Source: Pontiella sulfatireligans (GTDB lineage Bacteria; Verrucomicrobiota; Kiritimatiellia; Kiritimatiellales; Pontiellaceae). From it: a stretch of DNA of 64,000 nucleotides. The position numbers and the translations under genes are program-made. The notes under the pieces are model-generated. The model had not been told where the DNA came from and did not search any database. It was given only the letters and a program-made list of their open reading frames with translations. Location: contig NZ_CAAHFH010000001.1 in assembly GCF_900890705.1 (NCBI RefSeq), forward strand, positions 3,410,001 to 3,474,000, written 5' to 3'. Shown piece after piece: positions 17,744 through 26,741 of this stretch (within the stretch, counting starts at the first letter, position 1; every line of letters starts with the position of its first letter).

Positions 17744-19846
17744 TTATTTCGCTTTGGGGTAAAGCAGCGGAAAGTTTTCGCTGAAGCGATCCTGGAACTG
17801 TTCGATTTCCTCGTAGTCGCGCACGTTACGAATCAAGGGTTCCGGCTGCCCCGTGAGTCGTGCATGCACCACGCAGACCCGATCATAGTTATGGAAAATT
17901 TTATTGAACGCTTCACCGCGATACCATCCGGCCCACTTACCGTATTCCGCATCCCCCAGAGTAGAGAATAGATCTTCATAGGCTTGGATGCTGGCTTCCA
18001 CATGCTGAATGGAAGTTGCCTTGTCCTCTTCAGCATATTTCAGAACCGCCTGGCTGTAGTTTTGCTCAGCATACAGGGAATATAAATGGAGTTTGGTTTG
18101 GGTCAGCAGATGCCCACGGAAGAAATCCCGGCGGTTTTCCGGAATACGCGAAACCATGGCCTCCACATCCTTCAGCAGACTCTCTACGTAGGGCACACTT
18201 TTCGCGCCATAGTTATAATTGACATGTGCCATTTTGACCAATTCTTCAGGGACAGGCTTATCATCGAGGACCAGCCCGGCAAAGACGTCATCCATTTCAC
18301 GAATACGTAAATGAAGGACACTCTTTCCGTGCTTATACCCCGGATTACTTTGTGTAAACGGAATATAGAAGTATCGATGATAGAGTTCCGCGAGCTCGGG
18401 TGCGAGTTCTTCACCATACTGACGCTGGCACCAGTCTAGCATGAATTCCTTTTCGTTCACTTTCGGTGTGTCATCGATATAGGATTCAGCATTCCACCCC
18501 ATCTTCATAAAGGCATCTGTTGAAAGCGGCACAGGCCTGATATCACTGACATTATTGAGCAGAAAGCTGGTCGCGCCGGCTTTCACAAAGCGGCCAAGCT
18601 CAGAATAGATCAGGGCCGGGTTGATTAACTCGGTAAGCTGGTTGGCCCGACGGTTCATCATCGCCGTATGGTAATAGATGCCTTGCCCTGCCTGTACAGT
18701 ACCTCTATCTCTAATCTTGCCGACCCCGTTATCCGGCCACACCAAGGTGACGCCTTCGGGCAGTTTAATATAGCCATCGTGATAGAGCTTGGCGCCTTCA
18801 GACCACATGTTGGCGATAAACTTTGCGTCCGGATGCTTTGCGCGAACCATCTCAACCTGCCGCGCAATGGCGCCATTGATTACCGCTGCCCGTTTTTCAT
18901 CGGTATCAACTCCCGTTTCCCAATTCCAGAAAGCCCGGTCGTGCATCCCGCGATATCCGACGGTCCAGATCACCTCGTAGTCCTTAAAGGCATCAATACA
19001 GGTCTGCCAGTGTTGCTCCATCAACTCCTTGTTTTGGATGTAGGAAAAAACAGCATCCTGACTTGGCCACCGATACGTATTCAGGCCGAGCACCAGAATG
19101 TGATGCATGTTAAGTACCAGACCGCGACGAGCTGCCAGCTCATAGCAACGCTCATCCGGGAACGGGAAGGTCGCAGGCACGACCATGTTACCTTTGAGAC
19201 GCAGGATGGTTTCGTAAACCCGGTCAAACATTTCCAGAGAGAACACGTTTTCCTGAACCGGATCGCGAGCGAAGAGATTGAGTAAATCCTCATCATTGAT
19301 AAACCAGCCCCGGTAGGTGAATGTCGGGGGGCCGGAGGAGACGTCGAACGCATTCGGAACGCTGATCGAACTACGGCGTTCCGGCTCATGATCCGTCCAG
19401 TAATACCAGGGATCAACGCCGAGAACTTTCTCCGCGAAGGTATACATTGCGTAAATGATACCGCGATCATCATTCGCGGTAGCAACGATGCCGTCACGTC
19501 CCTTGTCGTCGATATGGCGGCGAACCAAAAAGCTTTCATCGCCCGTCAAAGCGGAACGATCAACGTTGCTGATGACCGAATCAGGAAAGTTGCCGAAATA
19601 AATCGCCGGCCCCTTATACTCTTCGGGCAGACTGTTCAGAATGTTTGGGGGGCGACCAAAGACCTTATACCAGTCGTTCTGAATATCATCGAGAGCAGCT
19701 TCAATGGATTTGGGCCGGGAGTCGTGAACAACCCAGGGGGTATCGGCTGTCAGTACGAGCGAATTGATCGTTGCGCTCTGTGCAATAGCCGCCGAAGCTC
19801 CGACGAACAGCGCCAGTATCATGTGTAAGAAACGTATTCTTTTCAT
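17744..19846 (-). CDS. GH115 alpha-glucuronidase
   Basis: A 700-residue exported enzyme (signal peptide MKRIRFLHMILALFVGASAA). The ATG at 19846 follows GGAGA; 12 extra upstream codons are rejected. Blocks typical of GH115 are DDRGIIYAMYTFAEKVLGVD, YRGWFINDEDLL, WTVGYRGMHDRAFW, LVWPDNGVGKIRDRG and FLLNNVSDIRPVPLS. GH115 enzymes remove alpha-1,2-linked glucuronate or 4-O-methylglucuronate from xylan-type and other polysaccharides. It is shorter than many members (often 800-1000 residues) and seems to lack their extra C-terminal domains. As last gene of the uronate operon, 42 bases after the transporter, it supplies the glucuronate that the other gene products take up and isomerise. Confidence 0.9.
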   Translation of the reverse strand: MKRIRFLHMILALFVGASAAIAQSATINSLVLTADTPWVVHDSRPKSIEAALDDIQNDWYKVFGRPPNILNSLPEEYKGPAIYFGNFPDSVISNVDRSALTGDESFLVRRHIDDKGRDGIVATANDDRGIIYAMYTFAEKVLGVDPWYYWTDHEPERRSSISVPNAFDVSSGPPTFTYRGWFINDEDLLNLFARDPVQENVFSLEMFDRVYETILRLKGNMVVPATFPFPDERCYELAARRGLVLNMHHILVLGLNTYRWPSQDAVFSYIQNKELMEQHWQTCIDAFKDYEVIWTVGYRGMHDRAFWNWETGVDTDEKRAAVINGAIARQVEMVRAKHPDAKFIANMWSEGAKLYHDGYIKLPEGVTLVWPDNGVGKIRDRGTVQAGQGIYYHTAMMNRRANQLTELINPALIYSELGRFVKAGATSFLLNNVSDIRPVPLSTDAFMKMGWNAESYIDDTPKVNEKEFMLDWCQRQYGEELAPELAELYHRYFYIPFTQSNPGYKHGKSVLHLRIREMDDVFAGLVLDDKPVPEELVKMAHVNYNYGAKSVPYVESLLKDVEAMVSRIPENRRDFFRGHLLTQTKLHLYSLYAEQNYSQAVLKYAEEDKATSIQHVEASIQAYEDLFSTLGDAEYGKWAGWYRGEAFNKIFHNYDRVCVVHARLTGQPEPLIRNVRDYEEIEQFQDRFSENFPLLYPKAK

Positions 19847-19888
19847 TTCGTTGTCTCCTGATTTTGATGCCTTATAAGGCAAACGGTT

Positions 19889-21145
19889 CTATGTTGTTAA
19901 AATTGAAGAAAGGTCAGAAAAAAGCCCCATCAGCGCCTGAAAACTCATAAAGAGCGAAAAACAGGCGATCAGCGCCAGCACCACCCATTCAACCTTTTTC
20001 GGTGTATACTCCCCGAGGAGTTCTTTTTTGGATGACAAATACATCAGTCCCAGCAACGCCATTGGCATCACCAATGAAATTCCCGCCTGGGAAAGCAGCA
20101 ACAGGAAAACCGGTCGCGCCATAAAGACACCCAGAATACTGATCACTGTCAAGCCGCCCAGTACGATACGCTTGGCGGTCGTTTGAGTATTCCGTTTGCG
20201 CCCCGCCAAGTCATCGCTAAGCCACGGAATCACCATCATATTCGGCAGATGAGAAGAGATCCCGGCTGCCATAATCCCGATTACAAAAACGACTAAAGCG
20301 GCCTGGCCGAAAATCGGTTTCAGCATCGGGATCATCTCTTTGATATGATTCATCTTGTGCCCGTCTGCATGTAACGTCGCGGTAGCCGTAATCATGACCG
20401 CCGCGCTCAAAACAAACATCATTGTCGCACTGACCAACGCATCACGCTTCTGCATCTTCCAATCGGCCATCGTCCAGCCGTGATCCTTTACCTGTCCGCT
20501 GCGGATCAAAAATGCAAACACCGAAACCGTCGTGCCAACCATTCCTGCCAGAATCACCATCGAGCTGTTATCACTGCCCTCGGACACCGCAGGCAGTTTA
20601 GGAATGAATCCTTCCAACACCGTTTTCGCATCCGGAAAGAACCAGATCGCCGAACCAATGAAAGCCACACCCATGAGCGCAACCATCACACCCAACATGG
20701 CTTCGAAGCGCTTTGTATTCCCAAAAAGGATCAGGCCATAGACTAATAGCGCCAGTACAATCCCGGTCAAAATCCGGTTCGCATCCACCGACCAGACCTC
20801 TTTGAACCACACCAGCACCACATCCGTAAGCAGGCCCAACATGGCCATCAAAGCAGACAGAATAATCGTCGCCAACCCGCTCCACAGCACCCATGCATAT
20901 GCCGGATGAAGATGCTTCCTGTACGCCTCCATCGCCGTCAAGCCGGAGGCCATGGTGAAACGGCTGAAAAAGTTGATCAGATACCAGGTAATCACACAAC
21001 TTAGCAATACCGCCCAAAGCAGGTCGCAGCCAAAGTTGGCTCCCGCCTTACTCATCGCAGTCAGGCTGCCGGTGCCGATGTTGTACCCGATCAGAAAGAT
21101 GCCGGGCAACAAAGTCGAAAGCAGTATGGATAATTTATTCTTCAT
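19889..21145 (-). CDS. Nramp-fold membrane transporter lacking metal-binding motifs
   Basis: A 418-residue integral membrane protein with about eleven hydrophobic segments, of the Nramp/SLC11 superfamily. In metal-transporting Nramps TM1 carries DPGN and TM6 carries MPH; both bind the ion. Here the TM1 segment reads GYNIGTGSLTA (20-30) and the TM6 segment GTTVSVFAFLIRSG (204-217), so Asp, Asn, Met and His ligands are all missing. The operon otherwise encodes only glucuronate release and catabolism. I infer that this protein imports a uronate or another organic acid rather than a divalent metal. It lies 8 bases after the RraA-like gene. An Nramp with altered metal specificity is the alternative. 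Confidence 0.8.
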   Translation of the reverse strand: MKNKLSILLSTLLPGIFLIGYNIGTGSLTAMSKAGANFGCDLLWAVLLSCVITWYLINFFSRFTMASGLTAMEAYRKHLHPAYAWVLWSGLATIILSALMAMLGLLTDVVLVWFKEVWSVDANRILTGIVLALLVYGLILFGNTKRFEAMLGVMVALMGVAFIGSAIWFFPDAKTVLEGFIPKLPAVSEGSDNSSMVILAGMVGTTVSVFAFLIRSGQVKDHGWTMADWKMQKRDALVSATMMFVLSAAVMITATATLHADGHKMNHIKEMIPMLKPIFGQAALVVFVIGIMAAGISSHLPNMMVIPWLSDDLAGRKRNTQTTAKRIVLGGLTVISILGVFMARPVFLLLLSQAGISLVMPMALLGLMYLSSKKELLGEYTPKKVEWVVLALIACFSLFMSFQALMGLFSDLSSILTT

Positions 21146-21153
21146 ACCGTTCC

Positions 21154-21837
21154 TTACATGATGCCGTATTCATCCCACACCTTACGCGCCGGCATACCAT
21201 CCTGGATCAGTTTGCGTACCATATTTTCACCGTGGACTTTTTCCAAAGCGGCTTCGATCACTTCTGCCTCAATCTTTTTCGGAATAATTACTACGCCATC
21301 GATATCACCAAACACAATATCGCCCGGATTCACCAAGACCTTGTTGCTGAACTCAATCGGGCAGTCATAATCAATCACACGACCGCGCATGCCCTGATCC
21401 TGACCGTAGAACCCCTTTGAAAACGTCGGAAAGTTCAGCGAACGAATACCATTGGTGTCGCGGGAATACCCTTCCACAACAGCACCGACCGCTCCTCGAT
21501 GCATCGCAGCCGTGCTCATCAGCTCGCCCCAACAGGCATAATTCGACGAAGAACCTGTGCAGACATACACTTCGTTTTCTTTAATACTGTCCAGTGCTTC
21601 AAACATGATCCCGAACGCATGATCCCGATCTTCAGAATAAACCCGACGGCCATGACAGTCAGCTTCCAGCACGGTCTTTGCCCGTCCTGCGACACACATG
21701 CCCTCCGTTACCGGGCGGAGCTGCGGCGGCAGATACTGGTGCGTATATCCCATGGTATCCATCACATCGCCCACCACGCAGGTATACAGCTCCTCCCGAA
21801 TTGTATCCAGCATTTCTTTATCTGTTACAAATTTCAT
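21154..21837 (-). CDS. RraA-family aldolase/decarboxylase-like protein
   Basis: A 227-residue cytoplasmic protein of the RraA / HMG-CHA aldolase superfamily. The family motif is clear: GELMSTAAMHRGAVGAVVEG (104-123, with Arg114) followed by YSRD (Arg126, Asp127), the residues that bind pyruvate and the divalent metal. VGDVMDTMG near 22-30 is the usual N-terminal block. Members cleave 4-hydroxy-4-carboxy-type or 4-hydroxy-2-oxo acids, or decarboxylate oxaloacetate. Within this operon it may act on a 2-oxo acid formed from glucuronate, since no KDG aldolase gene is in the window; that is inference. It is separated by 18 bases from the isomerase gene. Confidence 0.85.
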   Translation of the reverse strand: MKFVTDKEMLDTIREELYTCVVGDVMDTMGYTHQYLPPQLRPVTEGMCVAGRAKTVLEADCHGRRVYSEDRDHAFGIMFEALDSIKENEVYVCTGSSSNYACWGELMSTAAMHRGAVGAVVEGYSRDTNGIRSLNFPTFSKGFYGQDQGMRGRVIDYDCPIEFSNKVLVNPGDIVFGDIDGVVIIPKKIEAEVIEAALEKVHGENMVRKLIQDGMPARKVWDEYGIM

Positions 21838-21855
21838 CTTTAAATCCTTTATCTC

Positions 21856-23247
21856 TTAAAAACCAAAATAGGTTGAAGCATTACGGTAGCAGACGTCCTG
21901 CACCATCGCCCCGACCAGTTCAACATCGCGTGGCAATACCCCGCGTTTCATGTCGTTGCCGAGCAGATTACACAGCACACGACGAAAATATTCATGCCGG
22001 GTATACGACAGGAAGGAACGGCTGTCCGTCACCATCCCGACAAACCGTCGCAACAGCCCCATATTCGACAACGCCTCCATTTGGCGCTCCATACCGTCCT
22101 TCTGATCCAGAAACCACCAACCACTGCCGAACTGGATTTTTCCGGCGGTTTTTCCGTCCTGAAAATTTCCAATCATGGTCGCAATCATTTCGTTGTCGCG
22201 CGGATTGAGGTTATAGAGAATGGTCTTCGGAAGCTGATCGTCCTGATCCAGTGCATCCAAGTATTGGGCCAACGGGGCGGCATACGTACGATCATCAATG
22301 GAGTCGTATCCCAATACCCCCTGCATGCGGCTGTTGTTGAAACGCAACGCACCAATATGTAGCTGCATCGTCCAGCCCTTTTCCGCATCCATGCGCCCCA
22401 GCTCAAGCAGCATCGCACTGCGGAATAAACAGCGTTCCTCATCCGACAGCAACTCTCCCTGGCGTACCCGCATAAAAATCTCACGTGCTTTACGTTCTGC
22501 CCCGTTGCTGAACGTAAACACATCCAGCCCTCGATCAGACAGGCGACACCCCGCCGCATGGAAAACATCATGCCGCTTACGCAGCGCACTGATCAAATTG
22601 TCATAATCTTCAATTGTGCATTCCGCAGTCCCGGCCAGCCTGTCGAGATAGGTATTATAAACCTCCGGGTTTTCCACCGCCATGCTCTGGTCCGGGCGCC
22701 ACGTCGGCAGCATCGTCACTTTCAACTCCGGATTGTCCGCCACCGCCCGATGGTGTTCCAGCGAATCAGCCGGATCATCGGTGGTACAGACCAACTCGAC
22801 CTTGCTCCTATGCATCAGGTGCTGAACGGTAAGACCCCGGCTAAAAACAGCGGAAGTTCGCTCCCAGACCTCGTCCGCCGTTTCCGGAGAAAGCAGCAAG
22901 TCATCAACATCAAAATAACGCGCCAGTTCCAGATGCGACCAATGATATAGCGGGTTGCGTAGCAAATACGGCATGATTGAGGCAAACGCATCAAACTTTT
23001 CGCGATCCGATGCCGCGCCCGTACAGAAATGTTCGTCGATGCCGTTTGAGCGCATCGCCCGCCATTTATAATGATCGCCGTCTAGCCAGACCTGGCTGAT
23101 ATTATCCCACGCCTTATTCTGCGCCACGGCCGCAGGCGGCAAATGACAATGAAAATCGATTATCGGAAATTCGGCTGCATACCCATGATACAGCTGCGAA
23201 GCTTCATCGCTCTCCAATAGAAAATCGCTGTGAATAAAAGCGGTCAT
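21856..23247 (-). CDS. uxaC: Glucuronate isomerase
   Basis: A 463-residue cytoplasmic enzyme of the UxaC family (amidohydrolase-like barrel), converting D-glucuronate to D-fructuronate (or galacturonate to tagaturonate). It shows IIDFHCHLPP with the metal-binding HxH pair at about 31-33, WSHLELARYFDV, VELVCTTDDPADSLEHHRAV, the TMLPTWRPDQSMAVENPEVY block and WWFLDQKDGMERQMEALSNM. Length matches the family (about 470). The ATG at 23247 was chosen because the last codons of uxuA contain GGAGGA at ideal spacing and leave 5 bases between the genes. The gene follows uxuA and precedes the RraA-like gene in one operon. Confidence 0.95.
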   Translation of the reverse strand: MTAFIHSDFLLESDEASQLYHGYAAEFPIIDFHCHLPPAAVAQNKAWDNISQVWLDGDHYKWRAMRSNGIDEHFCTGAASDREKFDAFASIMPYLLRNPLYHWSHLELARYFDVDDLLLSPETADEVWERTSAVFSRGLTVQHLMHRSKVELVCTTDDPADSLEHHRAVADNPELKVTMLPTWRPDQSMAVENPEVYNTYLDRLAGTAECTIEDYDNLISALRKRHDVFHAAGCRLSDRGLDVFTFSNGAERKAREIFMRVRQGELLSDEERCLFRSAMLLELGRMDAEKGWTMQLHIGALRFNNSRMQGVLGYDSIDDRTYAAPLAQYLDALDQDDQLPKTILYNLNPRDNEMIATMIGNFQDGKTAGKIQFGSGWWFLDQKDGMERQMEALSNMGLLRRFVGMVTDSRSFLSYTRHEYFRRVLCNLLGNDMKRGVLPRDVELVGAMVQDVCYRNASTYFGF

Positions 23248-23252
23248 CGCTA

Positions 23253-24329
23253 TTAATCCTCCGCCAAAAGCGCTTTCATATAGCCCATCGCGAATGCCAT
23301 GCCGGCATGCCATGGCCCAGGGCAGCTCATCTGCGGTGTGTGATCGGGTATTAACATGCCCTCAAAGTGGTTCTCTTTCAAGACCCTGACTATACGGCGC
23401 ATATCAATCTGCCCTTCGTCGATGAACGTTTCCTCATAGTTAGGCACCTTACCGCGAACATTCCGGAAATGGATGTAGGCCACGCGATCCTGCTTCACAT
23501 AACGCTCACAGACTTCATAGATATCGCCTTCTGTCATCTCAGAAAGCGTTCCCAGACAAAACTCCAATGCATTATTACGGCTCGGGACAATATCCAGCAG
23601 GCGCTGATACATATCCGGCTGATAAACCAGGCGCGGCTGACCGCGAACATAGTCCAGCGGCGGATCGTCCGGATGCGCCGCCAGACGAACCCCCGCTTCT
23701 TCCGCCACGGGAACCAGTGCCTTCAAAAAACCTTCAAGGCGCCTCCACAGTTCGTCATGATCAATCTCCGGCTGGATGCCCTCCGGCGCATTGCTGTCGT
23801 AAATCATGTTCCAGATCATGCCGTTTGGAACGGGCGTCGTGTTCACTTCATCAATCCCGCGCATACCGACAGTTTCCGCACCGCCACGCCCATTTTCAAA
23901 TGTATGCCGACCGCTCACTCCGGCCAGGCTGAAGTTATAGCCGAATACCGGAATGCCCGCTTCGCCCACGTTGCGGATAATCTGCTTCACGCGTTTTAGT
24001 TGCGTCTCTTTTTTCGGCCCATCGAGAAGAATGTCATGCCAATCCGCCGGATCAAAATTTTCGATCGCCTCAAACTCCAGCCCCGCATCATTCAGTTCCG
24101 CCTTCAGCGCCTTCAGGCTTTCAACCGACCAATCCGCTTGAGGAGTGCCGCCGGCATAGCCCCAGCCGAGCTCTACATTGCCGATTGGTTGATTATTTCC
24201 ATCGCCCTGATCGCCTTGATAAAAATAGTCCACCAGATGAACAACGGCATGAGTCGCACCACACTGTACCGCAAAATCATACTGCTCTCGGTTGAGCATG
24301 TGTTTGTAAAAACCAAATCCTATTTTCAT
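23253..24329 (-). CDS. uxuA: Mannonate dehydratase
   Basis: A 358-residue cytoplasmic enzyme of the UxuA family, dehydrating D-mannonate to 2-keto-3-deoxy-D-gluconate with a divalent metal. Landmarks: EAIENFDPADWHDILLDGP, PVFGYNFSLAGVSGR, RLAAHPDDPPLDYVRGQPRL, ALEFCLGTLSEMTEGDIYEV and YIHFRNVRGKVPNYEETFID; the last three include the conserved His, Cys and acidic metal ligands. Length is normal (350-390). It is 11 bases downstream of the SDR gene and 5 bases upstream of uxaC. Confidence 0.95.
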   Translation of the reverse strand: MKIGFGFYKHMLNREQYDFAVQCGATHAVVHLVDYFYQGDQGDGNNQPIGNVELGWGYAGGTPQADWSVESLKALKAELNDAGLEFEAIENFDPADWHDILLDGPKKETQLKRVKQIIRNVGEAGIPVFGYNFSLAGVSGRHTFENGRGGAETVGMRGIDEVNTTPVPNGMIWNMIYDSNAPEGIQPEIDHDELWRRLEGFLKALVPVAEEAGVRLAAHPDDPPLDYVRGQPRLVYQPDMYQRLLDIVPSRNNALEFCLGTLSEMTEGDIYEVCERYVKQDRVAYIHFRNVRGKVPNYEETFIDEGQIDMRRIVRVLKENHFEGMLIPDHTPQMSCPGPWHAGMAFAMGYMKALLAED

Positions 24330-24340
24330 ACCATCATTCC

Positions 24341-25099
24341 TTAGAAGCCAATCGCTGCACCACCGTCAACCGGCAGGCATACTCCCGTAATAAATTCAGC
24401 GGCATCCGAGGCCAAAAACACCGCGGCATACCCAATTTCCTGAACCGTACCCACCCGTTTCATCGGCGTCCGATCCAGAATTTTCTGCTCACGCACCGGA
24501 TCAGCAGTCATGATGACGCGGAACATCTTGGATTCAATAAATCCGGGAGCAATGCAGTTAAAACGCACACCGCTTCCTGAATATTCAGCCGTCAATGTCC
24601 GTGTTAACCCCAACAATGCCGTCTTAGAACTGCTGTATGCACTCACCTGCGGCAGGCCGAAAATAGCCGACATGGAACTGATATTAATGATCGAACCATT
24701 ACCGCGCTCCATCATGCCGGGCAACACGGCTTTAATCAGAGAAAAGATGCTGTGCAGGTTCGTGTCCAGGATTGCTTCAAATTCATCATCGGAACATTCC
24801 AAAGAAGGCTTCTTGCCATGGCGGCCAGCATTGTTAACCAGAATATTAATCGGTCCGACCTCCTGTTCAACCCGAGCAACCAAATCTGCATGCTTTTCTT
24901 TCTTCGTCACATTATTGACATAAGTAAAGCATGACTCGCCCAGTTCCGCCCTCGCTTTAGCCAACGATTCTTCAGCCAGGTCCGTGATCACCACCCTTGC
25001 TCCCATCCTGATCATTTCCTGTGCGATACCGAATCCGATGCCACGTGCCGCGCCGGTGATCAGCGCCACTTTCCCCTGCAATGAATATACATGCTCCAT
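24341..25099 (-). CDS. SDR oxidoreductase, probable fructuronate/mannonate reductase
   Basis: A 252-residue classical short-chain dehydrogenase. It has TGAARGIG (15-22) for the dinucleotide, Asp40 after the second strand, which favours NAD, NNAG (89-92), the catalytic Ser141/142, Tyr155 and Lys159 (YSSSK), and a C-terminal VDGG. In an operon with uxaC and uxuA, but no uxuB-type reductase, it probably reduces fructuronate to mannonate, the missing step between the two enzymes. That role is inferred; related SDRs also act on gluconate. It is the first gene of the operon, and AAGGAC precedes its ATG. Confidence 0.85.
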   Translation of the reverse strand: MEHVYSLQGKVALITGAARGIGFGIAQEMIRMGARVVITDLAEESLAKARAELGESCFTYVNNVTKKEKHADLVARVEQEVGPINILVNNAGRHGKKPSLECSDDEFEAILDTNLHSIFSLIKAVLPGMMERGNGSIINISSMSAIFGLPQVSAYSSSKTALLGLTRTLTAEYSGSGVRFNCIAPGFIESKMFRVIMTADPVREQKILDRTPMKRVGTVQEIGYAAVFLASDAAEFITGVCLPVDGGAAIGF

Positions 25100-25226
25100 A
25101 CGTCAAAAGTCCTTGTCTTTATCGTTCAAGAGCAATCAGGTTTACATAGAACTCGACAAACCATATCATGCAATTTTATGAATAAATATATGTACATTTG
25201 CGCCCCTGACCTTTTGGATAGTATTT
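25100..25226. promoter_or_regulatory. Divergent control region of uronate operon and XylR-type regulator
   Basis: A 127-base AT-rich spacer separates the first gene of the glucuronate operon from its divergent regulator. It should carry both promoters and the regulator's binding site. A TTGCAT hexamer near the middle, on the minus strand, could be a -35 box, but I cannot support a full promoter. Confidence 0.55.
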
Positions 25227-26378
25227 ATGACTCAATTGAAACAGCAAAAGCGCATTCTCCTCGCTATGGGCTCTTGGTATATTGACCGCGTTCATCGTGG
25301 AGTTGCAGAATATGCGGGCAAAAATAATTGGCATCTCACCAATCTCTTCGGCAGCGACCCTAAACTGATACAGCAGCGCGATTGTGATGGCATCATTGCC
25401 GTTCTTGCTAAGGATGACTCACTCAGTGAAGCCATCATCCGGCAAAAGAAGCCGACCGTTGACCTCTCCATTATCCGGCAGCACCTGAAGATGCCCCATC
25501 TTACCGGGAACAATATAGACATGGGCCACGAGGCGGCTCACCATTTCATGGATCGTGGCTTCAGAAACTATCTGTGGTATTCTGAAACCAACCATGCCAC
25601 CGCCCAACTTCGCCTGAGTGGATTCATGAGCAAATTGCAGAACAATGGGTTCGACTGCACCCCTTTAATAACCGAAAACGCATTCCCCAGTCATATGCCG
25701 ACCTGGAACACGCTAAAGCAATGGATACTGGAAGCCATTCAAAAGCAAGGGCTTCCTTGTGCAGTCTATGCATACAACGACACCCAGGCCGTCAACCTGA
25801 TTGATGCCTGCATATCCGGCGGAGTGCGCGTACCAGACGAAGTGGCGGTTCTGGGGACCGATAACCATCCGCTCATCTGTCCATCCGCTGCCGTGCCGCT
25901 CTCCAGCATTAACCACGACCTTGAAGAACTGGGCCGCCGAGCGGCCGCCGAACTGGCTCGTATTATTGATGGTGCTCAACAGGAAAAATGCATTATCGAG
26001 ATTCCCCACAAAGGAATAACCGTTCGCCAAAGCACCGACGTATTTGCCATCAATGACTCCCATGTTGTTGCTGCTCTCCACTTCATCTATGAAAACTTTA
26101 AGCGCAGTATTAACGTGCAAGACATTGTCAATATAAGCGAACTATCCCGTCGCCCGCTCGAGCAGCGATTCAGGGAACACCTTAATCTGAGCATCCTTGG
26201 CAAACTCAACCAGCTCCGCATACAGCAGGCCTGCCGCCTGCTAAGGGAATCAACTTTATCCATTGCCGACATCGCTGCATTTTCCGGGTTCAATAGTCCG
26301 GAATATCTCCATCGCATTTTCCACAAACAGATGGGAATCACCCCGCGTAAATATCGGATAAAGGAACACATGATATAA
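25227..26378 (+). CDS. XylR-type regulator (periplasmic-binding-like sensor plus AraC domain)
   Basis: A 383-residue transcription factor. The N-terminal 280 residues are a LacI-like periplasmic-binding fold (RILLAMGSWYIDRVHRGVAE, CDGIIAVLAKDD, AVYAYNDTQAVNLIDACISG, VPDEVAVLGTDNHPLICPSA). The C-terminal 100 residues are an AraC-type DNA-binding domain (INVQDIVNISELSRRPLEQR and IADIAAFSGFNSPEYLHRIF). This order is that of XylR-type activators, which bind a free sugar or sugar acid. Divergent from the uronate operon, it very likely controls it in response to glucuronate or a related uronate. A decayed relative lies at 61343-62182. Confidence 0.92.
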   Translation: MTQLKQQKRILLAMGSWYIDRVHRGVAEYAGKNNWHLTNLFGSDPKLIQQRDCDGIIAVLAKDDSLSEAIIRQKKPTVDLSIIRQHLKMPHLTGNNIDMGHEAAHHFMDRGFRNYLWYSETNHATAQLRLSGFMSKLQNNGFDCTPLITENAFPSHMPTWNTLKQWILEAIQKQGLPCAVYAYNDTQAVNLIDACISGGVRVPDEVAVLGTDNHPLICPSAAVPLSSINHDLEELGRRAAAELARIIDGAQQEKCIIEIPHKGITVRQSTDVFAINDSHVVAALHFIYENFKRSINVQDIVNISELSRRPLEQRFREHLNLSILGKLNQLRIQQACRLLRESTLSIADIAAFSGFNSPEYLHRIFHKQMGITPRKYRIKEHMI

Positions 26379-26741
26379 GAGATCACTCGTAATCAAAGTT
26401 CGAGCCCACTGCAGGGCCGCCTTTGATGGAATTAAACAGTTCGTCCACCGGACTCTTGGATTTCAAACGAGGAATGGTTTCCGGCAGAAGTTCGTCATGC
26501 TCGATCGGGCGCTTGTGCTCGAAGTACTGGTTGCCGCCGAACGACTGCCAATACGGGTTCTCCATCCAGCCGTCAACCACCCGTTCATCGCTCAGGTCGA
26601 AGGTGTATTTCAGGTATTAAAGCGCCACCATCAGCCGTGTGCTCGCACTGTCGGGATTTACAGAACACCCCGGATACCGACGTTTTCGATATATGCCATT
26701 TCATCCTTCTTCGTGGCTTTCATGGTTCAACCTGAATTTAA
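26379..26741. other. Gene-free region with transposase scar
   Basis: Apart from the transposase remnant at 26512-26637 this holds only short frames, including a 21-codon frame on the minus strand (26658-26723) preceded by AGG that I do not recognise. The segment adjoining the remnant (26383-26511) stays open in the transposase frame, but its residues do not look like an IS5 continuation. Confidence 0.5.
26512..26637 (-). pseudogene. IS5-family transposase N-terminal remnant
   Basis: Forty-two codons read RLMVAL-stop-YLKYTFDLSDERVVDGWMENPYWQ and onward through YFEH. This is the well-known N-terminal stretch of IS5-type transposases (usually RLMVALHYLKYTFDLSDE...ENPYWQYF). An in-frame TAA at 26617-26619 replaces the usual His codon, and the catalytic domain is missing. 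No terminal inverted repeats were recognised. It marks a past insertion between the regulator and the GH2 gene. Confidence 0.8.
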
